Positions 9,622 to 17,028 of a stretch of 64,000 bases of DNA are shown one piece after another. The notes below the pieces were generated by a model that was not told where the DNA came from, did no database searches, and saw only the letters and a program-made list of their open reading frames with translations. The position numbers and the translations under genes are program-made. Source of the stretch: GYS-P2D sp964414425 (GTDB taxonomy: Bacteria > Bacteroidota > Bacteroidia > Chitinophagales > Saprospiraceae); the NCBI GenBank assembly GCA_964414425.1, contig CAYPWL010000003.1, positions 62,001-126,000 on the forward strand, given 5' to 3'. Position 1 is the first letter of the stretch; every line of letters begins with the position of its first letter.

Positions 9622-10023
9622 ATGTTTTGGAAGAAGAAAGCAAAGAAGCATTACACGGCACATATTACAGATCAGAATTTTCAAGAGGTAGTGGCGCATA
9701 GTGAGCTGCCCGTTTTGGTGGATTTTTGGTCTGGAGGCTGTGGTCCATGTAAGGTTATCGGCCCAATCATTGATGAGCTCGCCGAAGAGTTTGATGGTCG
9801 GGCTCTAATCGCCAAGGTTAACGCCGCCGAGAATCCCAATCTCAGTGCCTACTTCAAAGTGAGAAGTGTTCCCACCCTGATGTTTATCAAAAATGGACAG
9901 CTGATAGAGCGCTTCTCTGGTCTGGTTCCTAAGCCTAACCTATCCGAGATGATCGAGGATCTCATCGCCTTAGAGGTAGTACCAAGGCCCGAAGCGCAGG
10001 CGCAGTCAGAAGAGGAAGAATAG
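9622..10023 (+). CDS. Thioredoxin
   Basis: A 133-residue thioredoxin-fold protein with the redox motif CGPC at residues 40-43 and the cis-proline SVPT near residue 80. The residue before the first Cys is Gly (WSGGCGPC) instead of the near-invariant Trp of classical thioredoxins. The N-terminus carries a lysine-rich extension (FWKKKAKKH) and the C-terminus an acidic tail (QSEEEE). No signal peptide is seen, so it is cytosolic. It starts 15 bp after the semialdehyde dehydrogenase gene and is likely read through from that operon. A double-palindrome repeat follows the stop codon. Confidence 0.9.
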   Translation: MFWKKKAKKHYTAHITDQNFQEVVAHSELPVLVDFWSGGCGPCKVIGPIIDELAEEFDGRALIAKVNAAENPNLSAYFKVRSVPTLMFIKNGQLIERFSGLVPKPNLSEMIEDLIALEVVPRPEAQAQSEEEE

Positions 10024-10029
10024 TTCAAG

Positions 10030-10147
10030 CAAGGGGTTGAAACCCCTTGAAGTGACATTTTTTTCAGAGTACATGAAGAAGACTTTGAATAAGAAAGGCA
10101 CTTTCTCATTGTGGGTTTAACCTCCCCAATGGGATTCATCCCATTGT
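10030..10147. repeat. Double-palindrome interspersed repeat, copy A
   Basis: About 118 bp containing two perfect palindromes: AAGGGGTTGAAACCCCTT (10031-10048) and CAATGGGATTCATCCCATTG (10127-10146). The same arrangement and much of the spacer recur at 12070-12181. A T-run at about 10058-10064 means the first hairpin could also terminate the thioredoxin transcript. The structure resembles REP-type palindromic elements; no transposase of that kind is in the window. Confidence 0.8.
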
Positions 10148-10259
10148 TCATGTAGAGAAAGAACAACAACCAGATTGATGAATACCCAAAACCCTTAATC
10201 TGAAAAAGGCATTTGAACGAATTAATAAAGGCTACAATACAGTCTTCCAACCCGACAGA

Positions 10260-11156
10260 TTGTCGGTGGGATTAGTTGTGCCCATTGAGGAGTATAGTAA
10301 GAGCACAGTACCTCAGATGAACAAGCATGTTGAGCGGGTTAAGCTGGCTGAGCAGCTGGGTTATCGAGCGGTGTGGGTGAGAGATGTACCTACGCATGTA
10401 CCTGCTTTTGGAGATGCAGGTCAGACTTATGATCCATTTACATATTTGGGATATCTGGTGGCATGCACCTGTGAGATTACGCTTGGGGTAGCCAGTATTG
10501 CGCTACCACTGCATCATCCACTACATGTGGCCAAGTCAGCTGCAACGATAGATCAACTCGCAGGTGGCAGGTTTATCATGGGAGTAGCATCTGGTGATCG
10601 CTACGAGGAGTATCCTGCTATGAATATTAGCTATGAAGACAGAAGCGCAGCCTTCCGTGACGCATATGACTATATCCGCCAAGCACAGCAGGACTTCCCA
10701 CGTATAGCAGCCAATAGATATGGGAAGATGGTCGGAACTACAGATATACTGCCCAAGCCTTTTGGAGCTAAGCTACCACTCTTAATTACAGGACATAGTC
10801 AACAAACGATCAGGTGGGTTGCCGAAAACGGAGACGGTTGGATGTACTATCCCCGAAACCTGTATATGCAAGAACATAATATCACAGGGTGGCGTACAAT
10901 TATTGCAGAAGGACAGCCATATAATAAACCATTCCTGCAGCCACTGTATGTGGATCTTCAAGAGGATGACGATTTTAAGCCAGTGGGCATTCATCTGGGT
11001 ATCCGGACAGGTATTAATTATCTCATAGAATATCTTCAGCAATTACAATCTATCGGAGTGAATCACGTAGCAATAAATTTGCGATTTAACACGAACAAGA
11101 TTGAAACTACGATGGAGATTTTAGCAGATAAGCTCTTGTCACAGTTTCATAATTAA
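10260..11156 (+). CDS. LLM-class (luciferase-like) flavin oxidoreductase, 5' end probably frameshifted
   Basis: Flavin-dependent monooxygenase-like protein with a TIM-barrel fold. AEQLGYRAVWVRDVP, GQTYDPFTYLGYL, the strand with GVASIALPLHHPLH and DQLAGGRFIMGVASGDR match the LLM-class oxidoreductase subgroup. The only standard start in frame is TTG 10260, yet clear family sequence (AFERINKGYNTVFQPDR) is encoded upstream without any start codon. An ATG at 10178 in another frame joins this sequence if one C is removed from the CCC at 10193-10195. So either the real start is non-standard or a one-base insertion has damaged the gene. The substrate is unknown. An SDR gene follows 15 bp later. Confidence 0.8.
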   Translation: MSVGLVVPIEEYSKSTVPQMNKHVERVKLAEQLGYRAVWVRDVPTHVPAFGDAGQTYDPFTYLGYLVACTCEITLGVASIALPLHHPLHVAKSAATIDQLAGGRFIMGVASGDRYEEYPAMNISYEDRSAAFRDAYDYIRQAQQDFPRIAANRYGKMVGTTDILPKPFGAKLPLLITGHSQQTIRWVAENGDGWMYYPRNLYMQEHNITGWRTIIAEGQPYNKPFLQPLYVDLQEDDDFKPVGIHLGIRTGINYLIEYLQQLQSIGVNHVAINLRFNTNKIETTMEILADKLLSQFHN

Positions 11157-11171
11157 TCAAGACAACGGAGT

Positions 11172-11981
11172 ATGAAAAAAACAATTCTGATTACAGGCAG
11201 CACTGATGGCATTGGTAAGTTGGCGGCACTGAAAATGGCTCACGAAGGACATAAGCTTTATCTGCATGGTAGATATGCTGATAAATTGAGTAGAGTGATT
11301 GCAGAGGTGAAAACAGCGACGGGCAATGATCAGATCGATGGTTTTAATGCTGATTTTTCAGATTTGGATGCAGTACGCCAACTATCACAAGAGATTAATA
11401 CGAGATTATCTACCATAGATGTATTGATCAATAATGCTGGCATATTCAAGTCAGCACAACACCTCACTGAACATGGCATAGATATCCGCATGGTCGTCAA
11501 CTACTATGCACCATATCTCTTAACGAACAGCATCATTGATAAACTGAGAGCAAGCTCCGCTGGTCGGCTGGTTAATCTGAGTTCTGCAGCGCAAAGCAGT
11601 GTGTCCATGCAATTGCTTGATGGCAGCACTCGAATCTCTGACCAGGAAGCCTATGCTCAAAGTAAATTGGCTATACTGATGTGGAGTTTTCATCTCGCTC
11701 AGCAAGAGCCCGATATTGCCGTTGTAGCTCTTAATCCAGGTTCACTCCTCAATACTAATATGGTCAGAGAGGCATATGGCAAGTTTTGGTCTCCTGCCGA
11801 AAAAGGAGCAGATATCATATATGACATGGCCCTTGTGAATAGCCCAGAATCCATCGATGGCAAGTATTATGATAATGACCGAGGTGATTCCGGAGAGGCG
11901 CATCCAGATGCCTATGATAGAAACCGAATCCAAGAGCTTATTGAGAAGACGGATTTCGAGTTGAATCAAATGATTTCTTGA
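11172..11981 (+). CDS. Short-chain dehydrogenase/reductase (SDR)
   Basis: A 269-residue NAD(P)-dependent oxidoreductase. It has the classical SDR marks: cofactor motif TGSTDGIG at residues 8-15, NNAGIF near 86-91, the catalytic Ser in NLSSAAQ near 137, and YAQSK as the YxxxK catalytic pair near 156-160. No signal peptide is present. It follows the luciferase-like oxidoreductase by 15 bp and both genes are bracketed by two copies of an interspersed repeat, suggesting they form one transcript. The resemblance is to retinol-dehydrogenase-like SDRs; the substrate is unknown. Confidence 0.9.
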   Translation: MKKTILITGSTDGIGKLAALKMAHEGHKLYLHGRYADKLSRVIAEVKTATGNDQIDGFNADFSDLDAVRQLSQEINTRLSTIDVLINNAGIFKSAQHLTEHGIDIRMVVNYYAPYLLTNSIIDKLRASSAGRLVNLSSAAQSSVSMQLLDGSTRISDQEAYAQSKLAILMWSFHLAQQEPDIAVVALNPGSLLNTNMVREAYGKFWSPAEKGADIIYDMALVNSPESIDGKYYDNDRGDSGEAHPDAYDRNRIQELIEKTDFELNQMIS

Positions 11982-12069
11982 AAAAGCTTGAGCAAGGAAT
12001 CGATTGATATCTGAAGTATGACTACCTGCACTAATTGAGAGACAGATTACGAAATCAAATGTACTCTAC

Positions 12070-12181
12070 CAAGGGGTTAAAACCCCTTGAAGGGACATTG
12101 TTCAGGGTTCAGGAAGAATGTTTGGAATAAAGCAGCTCTCTTTGTATGATTTTACCCACCCAATGGGATTTATCCCATTGT
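12070..12181. repeat. Double-palindrome interspersed repeat, copy B
   Basis: About 112 bp with palindromes AAGGGGTTAAAACCCCTT (12071-12088) and CAATGGGATTTATCCCATTG (12161-12180). Compared with copy A at 10030, the palindromes differ at single central positions, while the spacer is roughly two-thirds identical with small gaps. The two copies have the same orientation and flank the luciferase-like/SDR gene pair. The end of the copy lies 31 bp from the stop codon of the convergent symporter gene. Confidence 0.8.
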
Positions 12182-12212
12182 CCGATATAAAAGTCAATAT
12201 AGGAACCTCCTC

Positions 12213-13694
12213 CTACAGATCCATTACCGCCTCCACATCAGGATTAATCTTATCAGAGCTCGTCATAAATGAGATCGTGATAAACACGAACAGCGAGATA
12301 AATAGCGAGAATGCACCAATGTCGATGCCATAGGGCAATCCGATCTTAAAGACCTTAAGCCAGAAATTGATCGATAGGCTAGTGATGATAGCAGCATTGG
12401 CAGCCATCCAGTTGGCGCGCTTCCAATTGAATCCTATAGCTACCGTTGGCACAATTGCCGCTGCGAATGTTCCCCAGCCAAATGCACCAAGTATAGCTAC
12501 TAAGTCACCAGAGTATAATGCGAATACTGCGGAGACGATTGTAATCAGCACTGTTGTCACTCGAGCCCACAAGAGTTCTTTGTTGATTGTCTTACCGATA
12601 GCTTTTGGGATGTCGTGCATCACTGCGGCTGTACCTATATTGAGGAAGGCATCTGCCGTGGACATAATCGCTGCAAAGAGCCCTGCGAATACCACACCGG
12701 CTAAAACCGGATGGGCATAGTTCTGTAGAAACTGTGACGCAGCCATATCTGGCGAGGACAGCTCGGGTTGTACACCTTGTAGTACTAAGGCCCTCATCGC
12801 TAATCCGATGCCAACCCAAAGCAGCGCTGAGAAGAGGTATCCAACACCGCTGATGGGTAGGATATATTTGGCATCGCTAACCTTCTTATACATCATCATC
12901 TTAGTGATGACATGGGGCTGCCCTGCACCGCCTAATCCAAATACAAAGAACCAGGATAGACAGCCGATCATACCCAAGGTTCCCCAAGGGCCGATGGCTT
13001 GTGGATCATGCTCTTGGATTGTACGGCTGATCTCGGCGAAGCCATTGTCAAAGGTATAGACCACGGTAATAAAAACTAAGGTTGCTGCAATAACCATAAC
13101 ACCACCTTGGATGAGGTCGGAGTAGACTGACGCTACGATCCCTCCTGTTACGGAGTAGAATACCAGTATTGAGCAAGAGATCAATACACAAGCCTCCAAA
13201 CTGATGCTGGACATAAACTCAGTCTCAATCAATATATCTTTTAGGACGACGGCCATCGCTAATATCTGTGTGGCGAGGTAGCCTAATACACCCAAGATGA
13301 TGGCTACTGCGGTCAGCAGTCTTGTAGACTCCTTGCCATAGCGTAGGGCTACAACATCTGGCAATGAAATGCACGATCCGAGTTCGGCTAAGAGCCTTAA
13401 TCGTTTAGCCAGTAGAAAGAAGGAGATGTTATACCCCATAATGATGCACACGAACATCCATACGGAGCTCATCCCAAGCTTATAGACCAGACCTGGCCCA
13501 CCTACAAAGCCAAAGCCACTGAGCGTGCTGGAAAAGACGGCAAAGGCTGTCACCATAACTCCTAAGTCTCGCCCGGCCATGAAGAAGTCGTGTGTAGACT
13601 TAGTGCGGCGTAAGGCCCAGATACCCACGCCGATACATAGCAACATGTACAGGGCTACGAAGCCTAATATGATGGGATTGCGGTATGCTTCCAT
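12213..13694 (-). CDS. Sodium:solute symporter (SSS family)
   Basis: Inner-membrane sodium-coupled transporter of 493 residues with about 13 hydrophobic helices. The family pattern near the N-terminus is clear: WALRRTKSTHDFFMAGRDLGVMVTAFAVFSSTLSGFGFVG, the sodium-site region of SSS carriers, and later FAAIMSTADAFLNIGTAAVMHDI, the GxxxAAxxSTxxS-type signature. The ATG directly abuts the stop codon of the upstream four-helix protein gene, so translation is coupled. The substrate (acetate, pantothenate, amino acid or other) cannot be fixed from sequence alone. Confidence 0.93.
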   Translation of the reverse strand: MEAYRNPIILGFVALYMLLCIGVGIWALRRTKSTHDFFMAGRDLGVMVTAFAVFSSTLSGFGFVGGPGLVYKLGMSSVWMFVCIIMGYNISFFLLAKRLRLLAELGSCISLPDVVALRYGKESTRLLTAVAIILGVLGYLATQILAMAVVLKDILIETEFMSSISLEACVLISCSILVFYSVTGGIVASVYSDLIQGGVMVIAATLVFITVVYTFDNGFAEISRTIQEHDPQAIGPWGTLGMIGCLSWFFVFGLGGAGQPHVITKMMMYKKVSDAKYILPISGVGYLFSALLWVGIGLAMRALVLQGVQPELSSPDMAASQFLQNYAHPVLAGVVFAGLFAAIMSTADAFLNIGTAAVMHDIPKAIGKTINKELLWARVTTVLITIVSAVFALYSGDLVAILGAFGWGTFAAAIVPTVAIGFNWKRANWMAANAAIITSLSINFWLKVFKIGLPYGIDIGAFSLFISLFVFITISFMTSSDKINPDVEAVMDL

Positions 13695-14234
13695 TTAGTG
13701 AGGTGTATTATTAGTACGGCGGTTAAGGATTTCTTGAAACTTGGCTTCATCCTCTGCAGAATACACCCAAGTATCAAACTGTGTAATGTAGAAAAAGGAT
13801 AAGAAGCCAGGTATAAACAGTAAGCCAAACATCTGAATAGCAGTAGGTATAGGTAGCCCTAATATATAGTTATAGCTATTAGTCGCTGTATAATCCCACC
13901 AACTCACCACCATCCATAGGTATACTCCAAGATATAGTGCTGACCCTACCACCAGTATGCTGTTGACTCGTCGTTGATATTTGGATTTTCCTTTTTGAGC
14001 GCCTATCGATACTGCGAGTAAGAATATAGAGATGGTACATAACCCAAATACTAAGCCGACAACCTTCAGGGGAGTTAATGCGGAGATCGGTGTGCCACTG
14101 ATGAATAAAGAGGTAAATCGCTCATCGGTCATACCTGTGAGGTTGGATACAGTCGGGCTCACCACCATCCATGCGATCATGATGATTACAATGGTGACAC
14201 ATCCAAAGATGAGCAGTACAAGTTTGTTTTTCAT
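13695..14234 (-). CDS. Four-helix membrane protein, possible symporter accessory subunit
   Basis: An unrecognised protein of 179 residues with four predicted membrane helices (about 5-25, 57-80, 90-110 and 130-155). Between the first two is an extracytoplasmic loop (TNLTGMTDERFTSLFISGTP), and the C-terminal cytosolic tail is charged. Its stop codon is immediately followed by the symporter start with no spacing. By analogy with SSS carriers that have a small membrane partner, it may assist the symporter; this rests on gene position only. The lipoprotein gene lies 5 bp upstream. Confidence 0.65.
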   Translation of the reverse strand: MKNKLVLLIFGCVTIVIIMIAWMVVSPTVSNLTGMTDERFTSLFISGTPISALTPLKVVGLVFGLCTISIFLLAVSIGAQKGKSKYQRRVNSILVVGSALYLGVYLWMVVSWWDYTATNSYNYILGLPIPTAIQMFGLLFIPGFLSFFYITQFDTWVYSAEDEAKFQEILNRRTNNTPH

Positions 14235-14239
14235 ATTAA

Positions 14240-14914
14240 TTATTGGGTGCTGGAGTCGTAGTTTTTACAATTCTTCATGACGAGCCTCAATGCAAAATTG
14301 GTATCTCTATAGTTCGGATAGTTTTGGTACAAGTCCTCATGCTTGAAGTTTTTATCGACTTCTAAGCTATTGATACTGTTGTAGGCGATGTCTTTCATCA
14401 AGGGTTCATTGATACTCAAGGTATACACCAGATTAAGTTTATATTCATCACCTTCCTTGGTAAATTTCACCCAGTCCAATTGACGATGGGTATCATCAAT
14501 CATTTTACCAATAGCCAGAAAGTTTTCTGGGCCTACTTTAGACTTATCAGGAACCTTATTATAGGTCTCCACTGTATTGAGAAAGGATACGCCCAAATAG
14601 CCCATAAAAGGGATGAAGTGATACGCCAGCATAGGACTATCATTGTTAGTATCGAAGTAGGCGTACTTGACCACAGACAGGTAAGGCAGATCGTAATCTG
14701 ATCCGATTTGTATCAAGCTATCGGGTGTCTCATTGCTGATGAGTCTATTGATAAGCTTTTTCGATGGTTGATCGAGAGACTCGTAGACGCTTTCAAAATT
14801 TCCTGAGCAATACGCCTCAAAAATGGTGTCATAGGTGTCGAGCATTGCTGCCTTCTCATCACTGCATGATAGTGTCAAGAGCGCTGAACAGAAGAGGATA
14901 AAGAGTGCTTTCAT
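14240..14914 (-). CDS. Lipoprotein of unknown function upstream of symporter
   Basis: A 224-residue protein with a lipoprotein signal peptide: hydrophobic residues 3-15, then LTLSC with Cys17 as the lipid-bearing residue. The mature part is mixed alpha/beta (YDTIFEAYCSGNFESVYESLDQPSKKLINRLI, then a beta-rich half) and has a faint NTF2-like feel, but no family is recognised. It heads a three-gene unit with the four-helix protein (5-bp gap) and the symporter, so a role in uptake or sensing of the symporter substrate at the envelope is plausible but unproven. Confidence 0.65.
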   Translation of the reverse strand: MKALFILFCSALLTLSCSDEKAAMLDTYDTIFEAYCSGNFESVYESLDQPSKKLINRLISNETPDSLIQIGSDYDLPYLSVVKYAYFDTNNDSPMLAYHFIPFMGYLGVSFLNTVETYNKVPDKSKVGPENFLAIGKMIDDTHRQLDWVKFTKEGDEYKLNLVYTLSINEPLMKDIAYNSINSLEVDKNFKHEDLYQNYPNYRDTNFALRLVMKNCKNYDSSTQ

Positions 14915-15038
14915 ATGATCTAAAAAGTTATAATGTTCGCCTTTAAAATGATAATTAAAACCGTGACAAAGCGTATCTTTTGCAAGATCTTACGAACACT
15001 AAGAGTAAAGTAGAAAAACATCGTCAAATAGGCTCCAT

Positions 15039-15713
15039 ATGTTCCGAAACAAATTATCTCCGCTCCCTAAAGGTGAATTAAAACAGTTTGATTTTCTATT
15101 CGAGCTAGTACAAGAAAATATGGGCTTTGTGCCGAATAGTATGAAGACTATGGCACGAGTACCTGCGCTCTTGGCATCGTTCTCATCATTGTCGGCAGTA
15201 CTGCTCGCTAATCCTGAAAAGATGTCTCCATGGACAGCGATTAAGTTGAGTATCAAGAACCTCGCTTGGTCAGGTAAGTTTGTCAAGAGTCCCGAGCGTG
15301 TGCCGCTCTATCTGAGGAACTTGGTCTCATATATGAGCAGCAAGGCTGGCGGTTGTATCTATTGCCAGGCCCATACTGCGGAGCAGGCCTTTCACAATGG
15401 TGTGCCTGAAGATAAGATTAAGGCTCTCTGGGAGTTTGAAACTCACGATGCATTCAATGATATGGAGCGTGCTGCACTCAGATTTGCACTGGCTGCAGGT
15501 AGTCATCCCAATCAGGTAACTAACGAACATTTTATTGAACTCAGATCGCATTTTAGCGAAGCGCAGATTGTCGAGCTGGGTGGGGTAGTGTCGTTGTTCG
15601 GATTTCTCAACCGATGGAATGATACGTTCGCCTCCACGTTGGAAGAAGCTCCTAAAGCCATGGCCACTAAACTGCTTTCACATCAAGGTTGGGCAGTAGG
15701 GAAACATGCCTAA
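15039..15713 (+). CDS. Carboxymuconolactone decarboxylase / AhpD-like peroxidase-fold protein
   Basis: A 224-residue all-helical protein of the CMD/AhpD superfamily. The catalytic motif is intact: Cys106-x-x-Cys109 followed by His112 (GGCIYCQAHTAEQAF), as in alkylhydroperoxidase D-like proteins that reduce peroxides or act as thiol oxidoreductases. No signal peptide is seen. The last 4 bp overlap tail-to-tail with the phosphatase-like gene on the other strand. The physiological partner (for example AhpC) is not in the window. Confidence 0.85.
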   Translation: MFRNKLSPLPKGELKQFDFLFELVQENMGFVPNSMKTMARVPALLASFSSLSAVLLANPEKMSPWTAIKLSIKNLAWSGKFVKSPERVPLYLRNLVSYMSSKAGGCIYCQAHTAEQAFHNGVPEDKIKALWEFETHDAFNDMERAALRFALAAGSHPNQVTNEHFIELRSHFSEAQIVELGGVVSLFGFLNRWNDTFASTLEEAPKAMATKLLSHQGWAVGKHA

Positions 15714-16351
15714 GCATTGATATAATCCAGCATATAGAGGATCTCTCGTCCGATCTCACGCACCTTGTCACCATAGGCTTGAGCCTCTTGAGGCGTGTCG
15801 TCTGATGCCTTAGGATCGAGATATGTCAATGGCATCCGATGGGCAGCGCCTTGCACAAATGGACAGTTTTCGTCAGCATGATCACAGACCATCACAGCTA
15901 TGAACTGTTCCGATGGATTATAATCGTGATCGTATTTTTTAGAAAACATCAATCCCTTGTCATCTGCTGAAGTATCTGATGCAAGCTTGTAGGTAGGATT
16001 GATTTCGTCAGGTTTTACAGTAGTCAAGGCAATCCCGGCTTCTTTCACGGCGGCAACCATACGATGATTGAAAGCTGTAGATTCTGTGCCGCCAGAAAAG
16101 CTCTCGATATTAGTCATGCCATAATGAGCGCTTGCGATACGTAGCCATACTTCTGAGAGCTGGCTTCTACGAGAGTTATGCGTACAGACGAAAGTAGCCT
16201 TAGCAACTCCGTACTCATTGATGAGTCCATTGATCATATCTCCTAAGGTGCGGAGTTCCTTTTTTCTTCCCTCTGTTATCTGGTCAAACTCTCCCTGTAG
16301 TTCTTGGATCAGTGTACTTATAGTCGTCATAGAATCTTCTGCTGTACTCAT
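15710..16351 (-). CDS. Low-molecular-weight phosphatase / ArsC-like protein
   Basis: A 213-residue protein. A helical N-terminal extension of ~50 residues precedes a LMW protein-tyrosine-phosphatase fold. The P-loop Cys56-x5-Arg62 (FVCTHNSRRSQ) is at the start of the fold, and a late aspartate in the TYLDP context fits the general-acid loop. A second cysteine set (MVCDHADENCPF) resembles the redox-active cysteines of thioredoxin-coupled arsenate reductases, so either phosphatase or arsenate reductase is possible. No ars genes are nearby. The stop codon shares 4 bp with the convergent AhpD-like gene. Confidence 0.8.
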   Translation of the reverse strand: MSTAEDSMTTISTLIQELQGEFDQITEGRKKELRTLGDMINGLINEYGVAKATFVCTHNSRRSQLSEVWLRIASAHYGMTNIESFSGGTESTAFNHRMVAAVKEAGIALTTVKPDEINPTYKLASDTSADDKGLMFSKKYDHDYNPSEQFIAVMVCDHADENCPFVQGAAHRMPLTYLDPKASDDTPQEAQAYGDKVREIGREILYMLDYINA

Positions 16352-16425
16352 GTATAGGCATTATAATAAGGCGCAAAAGTATGTCTTAAGTTTCTTTCCG
16401 ATTCGTTAATCGTGAGACTTTACAA

Positions 16426-17025
16426 TTACATAACAGCAGCACGCTTGATAAACTTAGTCCACACTTCTGCAGAATGTAAGCCTGGGATTTCGACGATTCC
16501 GTTGAGTCTGATAGACGGGACTAATGTGATAGAGAGCTCCCAGGCTAAGGACAGCTCTTCTTCCAAGGCTTCCTCGTAGCGCTTATCCTTGTAGTCATGG
16601 GTAGCTGAGGGGCTCAAACTACTGAGATAGGCATCATCCTCTATATCTTGTCCATCTTGAAAGTAGCTCCTGATGATCTCTAATGACATGTTCCACTTGT
16701 CCTCATTATCGGTCAAGGAACTGATGAGTTGATGGGCTTTGCGACTGTTAGGTATTCGCTCTATCTTTTTATAGTTCAGCTCTATGCCTTCGGTATTCGC
16801 TTCTGCTCGTAAGCTACTGCCCATTCCTGGTTTGGTTTTTTTAGCCATGATCGCCTTGTCTATTCCGCCCTCTGGGATAGTAGGATAGAGCTGATGAGGC
16901 TTAGGGATTAATGTGATGTCCACTTCACCTTTCAGCCCATTCACCACCTTGGTCATTCGTTCTTTGCCGATATAGCACCACGGACAGATAAAATCTGTAA
17001 AAAACTCTACAATAACAGAATTCAT
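16426..17025 (-). CDS. DsbA family oxidoreductase (FrnE/HCCA isomerase-like)
   Basis: A 199-residue thioredoxin-fold protein with a CPWC motif at residues 14-17 (FICPWCYIG) and the DsbA-type helical insertion. The C-terminal strand-helix ends with LVPSIRLNGIVEIPG, where the cis-proline region VPS is preserved. The family includes FrnE and 2-hydroxychromene-2-carboxylate isomerase-like proteins. No signal peptide is present, so it is cytosolic. It begins 3 bp after the stop of the acyl-CoA ligase gene, which makes co-transcription with that gene and the quinone oxidoreductase gene likely. Confidence 0.88.
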   Translation of the reverse strand: MNSVIVEFFTDFICPWCYIGKERMTKVVNGLKGEVDITLIPKPHQLYPTIPEGGIDKAIMAKKTKPGMGSSLRAEANTEGIELNYKKIERIPNSRKAHQLISSLTDNEDKWNMSLEIIRSYFQDGQDIEDDAYLSSLSPSATHDYKDKRYEEALEEELSLAWELSITLVPSIRLNGIVEIPGLHSAEVWTKFIKRAAVM

Positions 17026-17028
17026 TCT

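Noticed and set aside
9849..10250. 133-codon minus-strand frame across the thioredoxin 3' end and repeat A
   Set aside because: Antisense shadow of thioredoxin plus palindromic repeat; composition is not protein-like.
12367..12720. 117-codon plus-strand frame opposite the sodium symporter
   Set aside because: Antisense of a clear SSS transporter; alanine/isoleucine-rich by complement.
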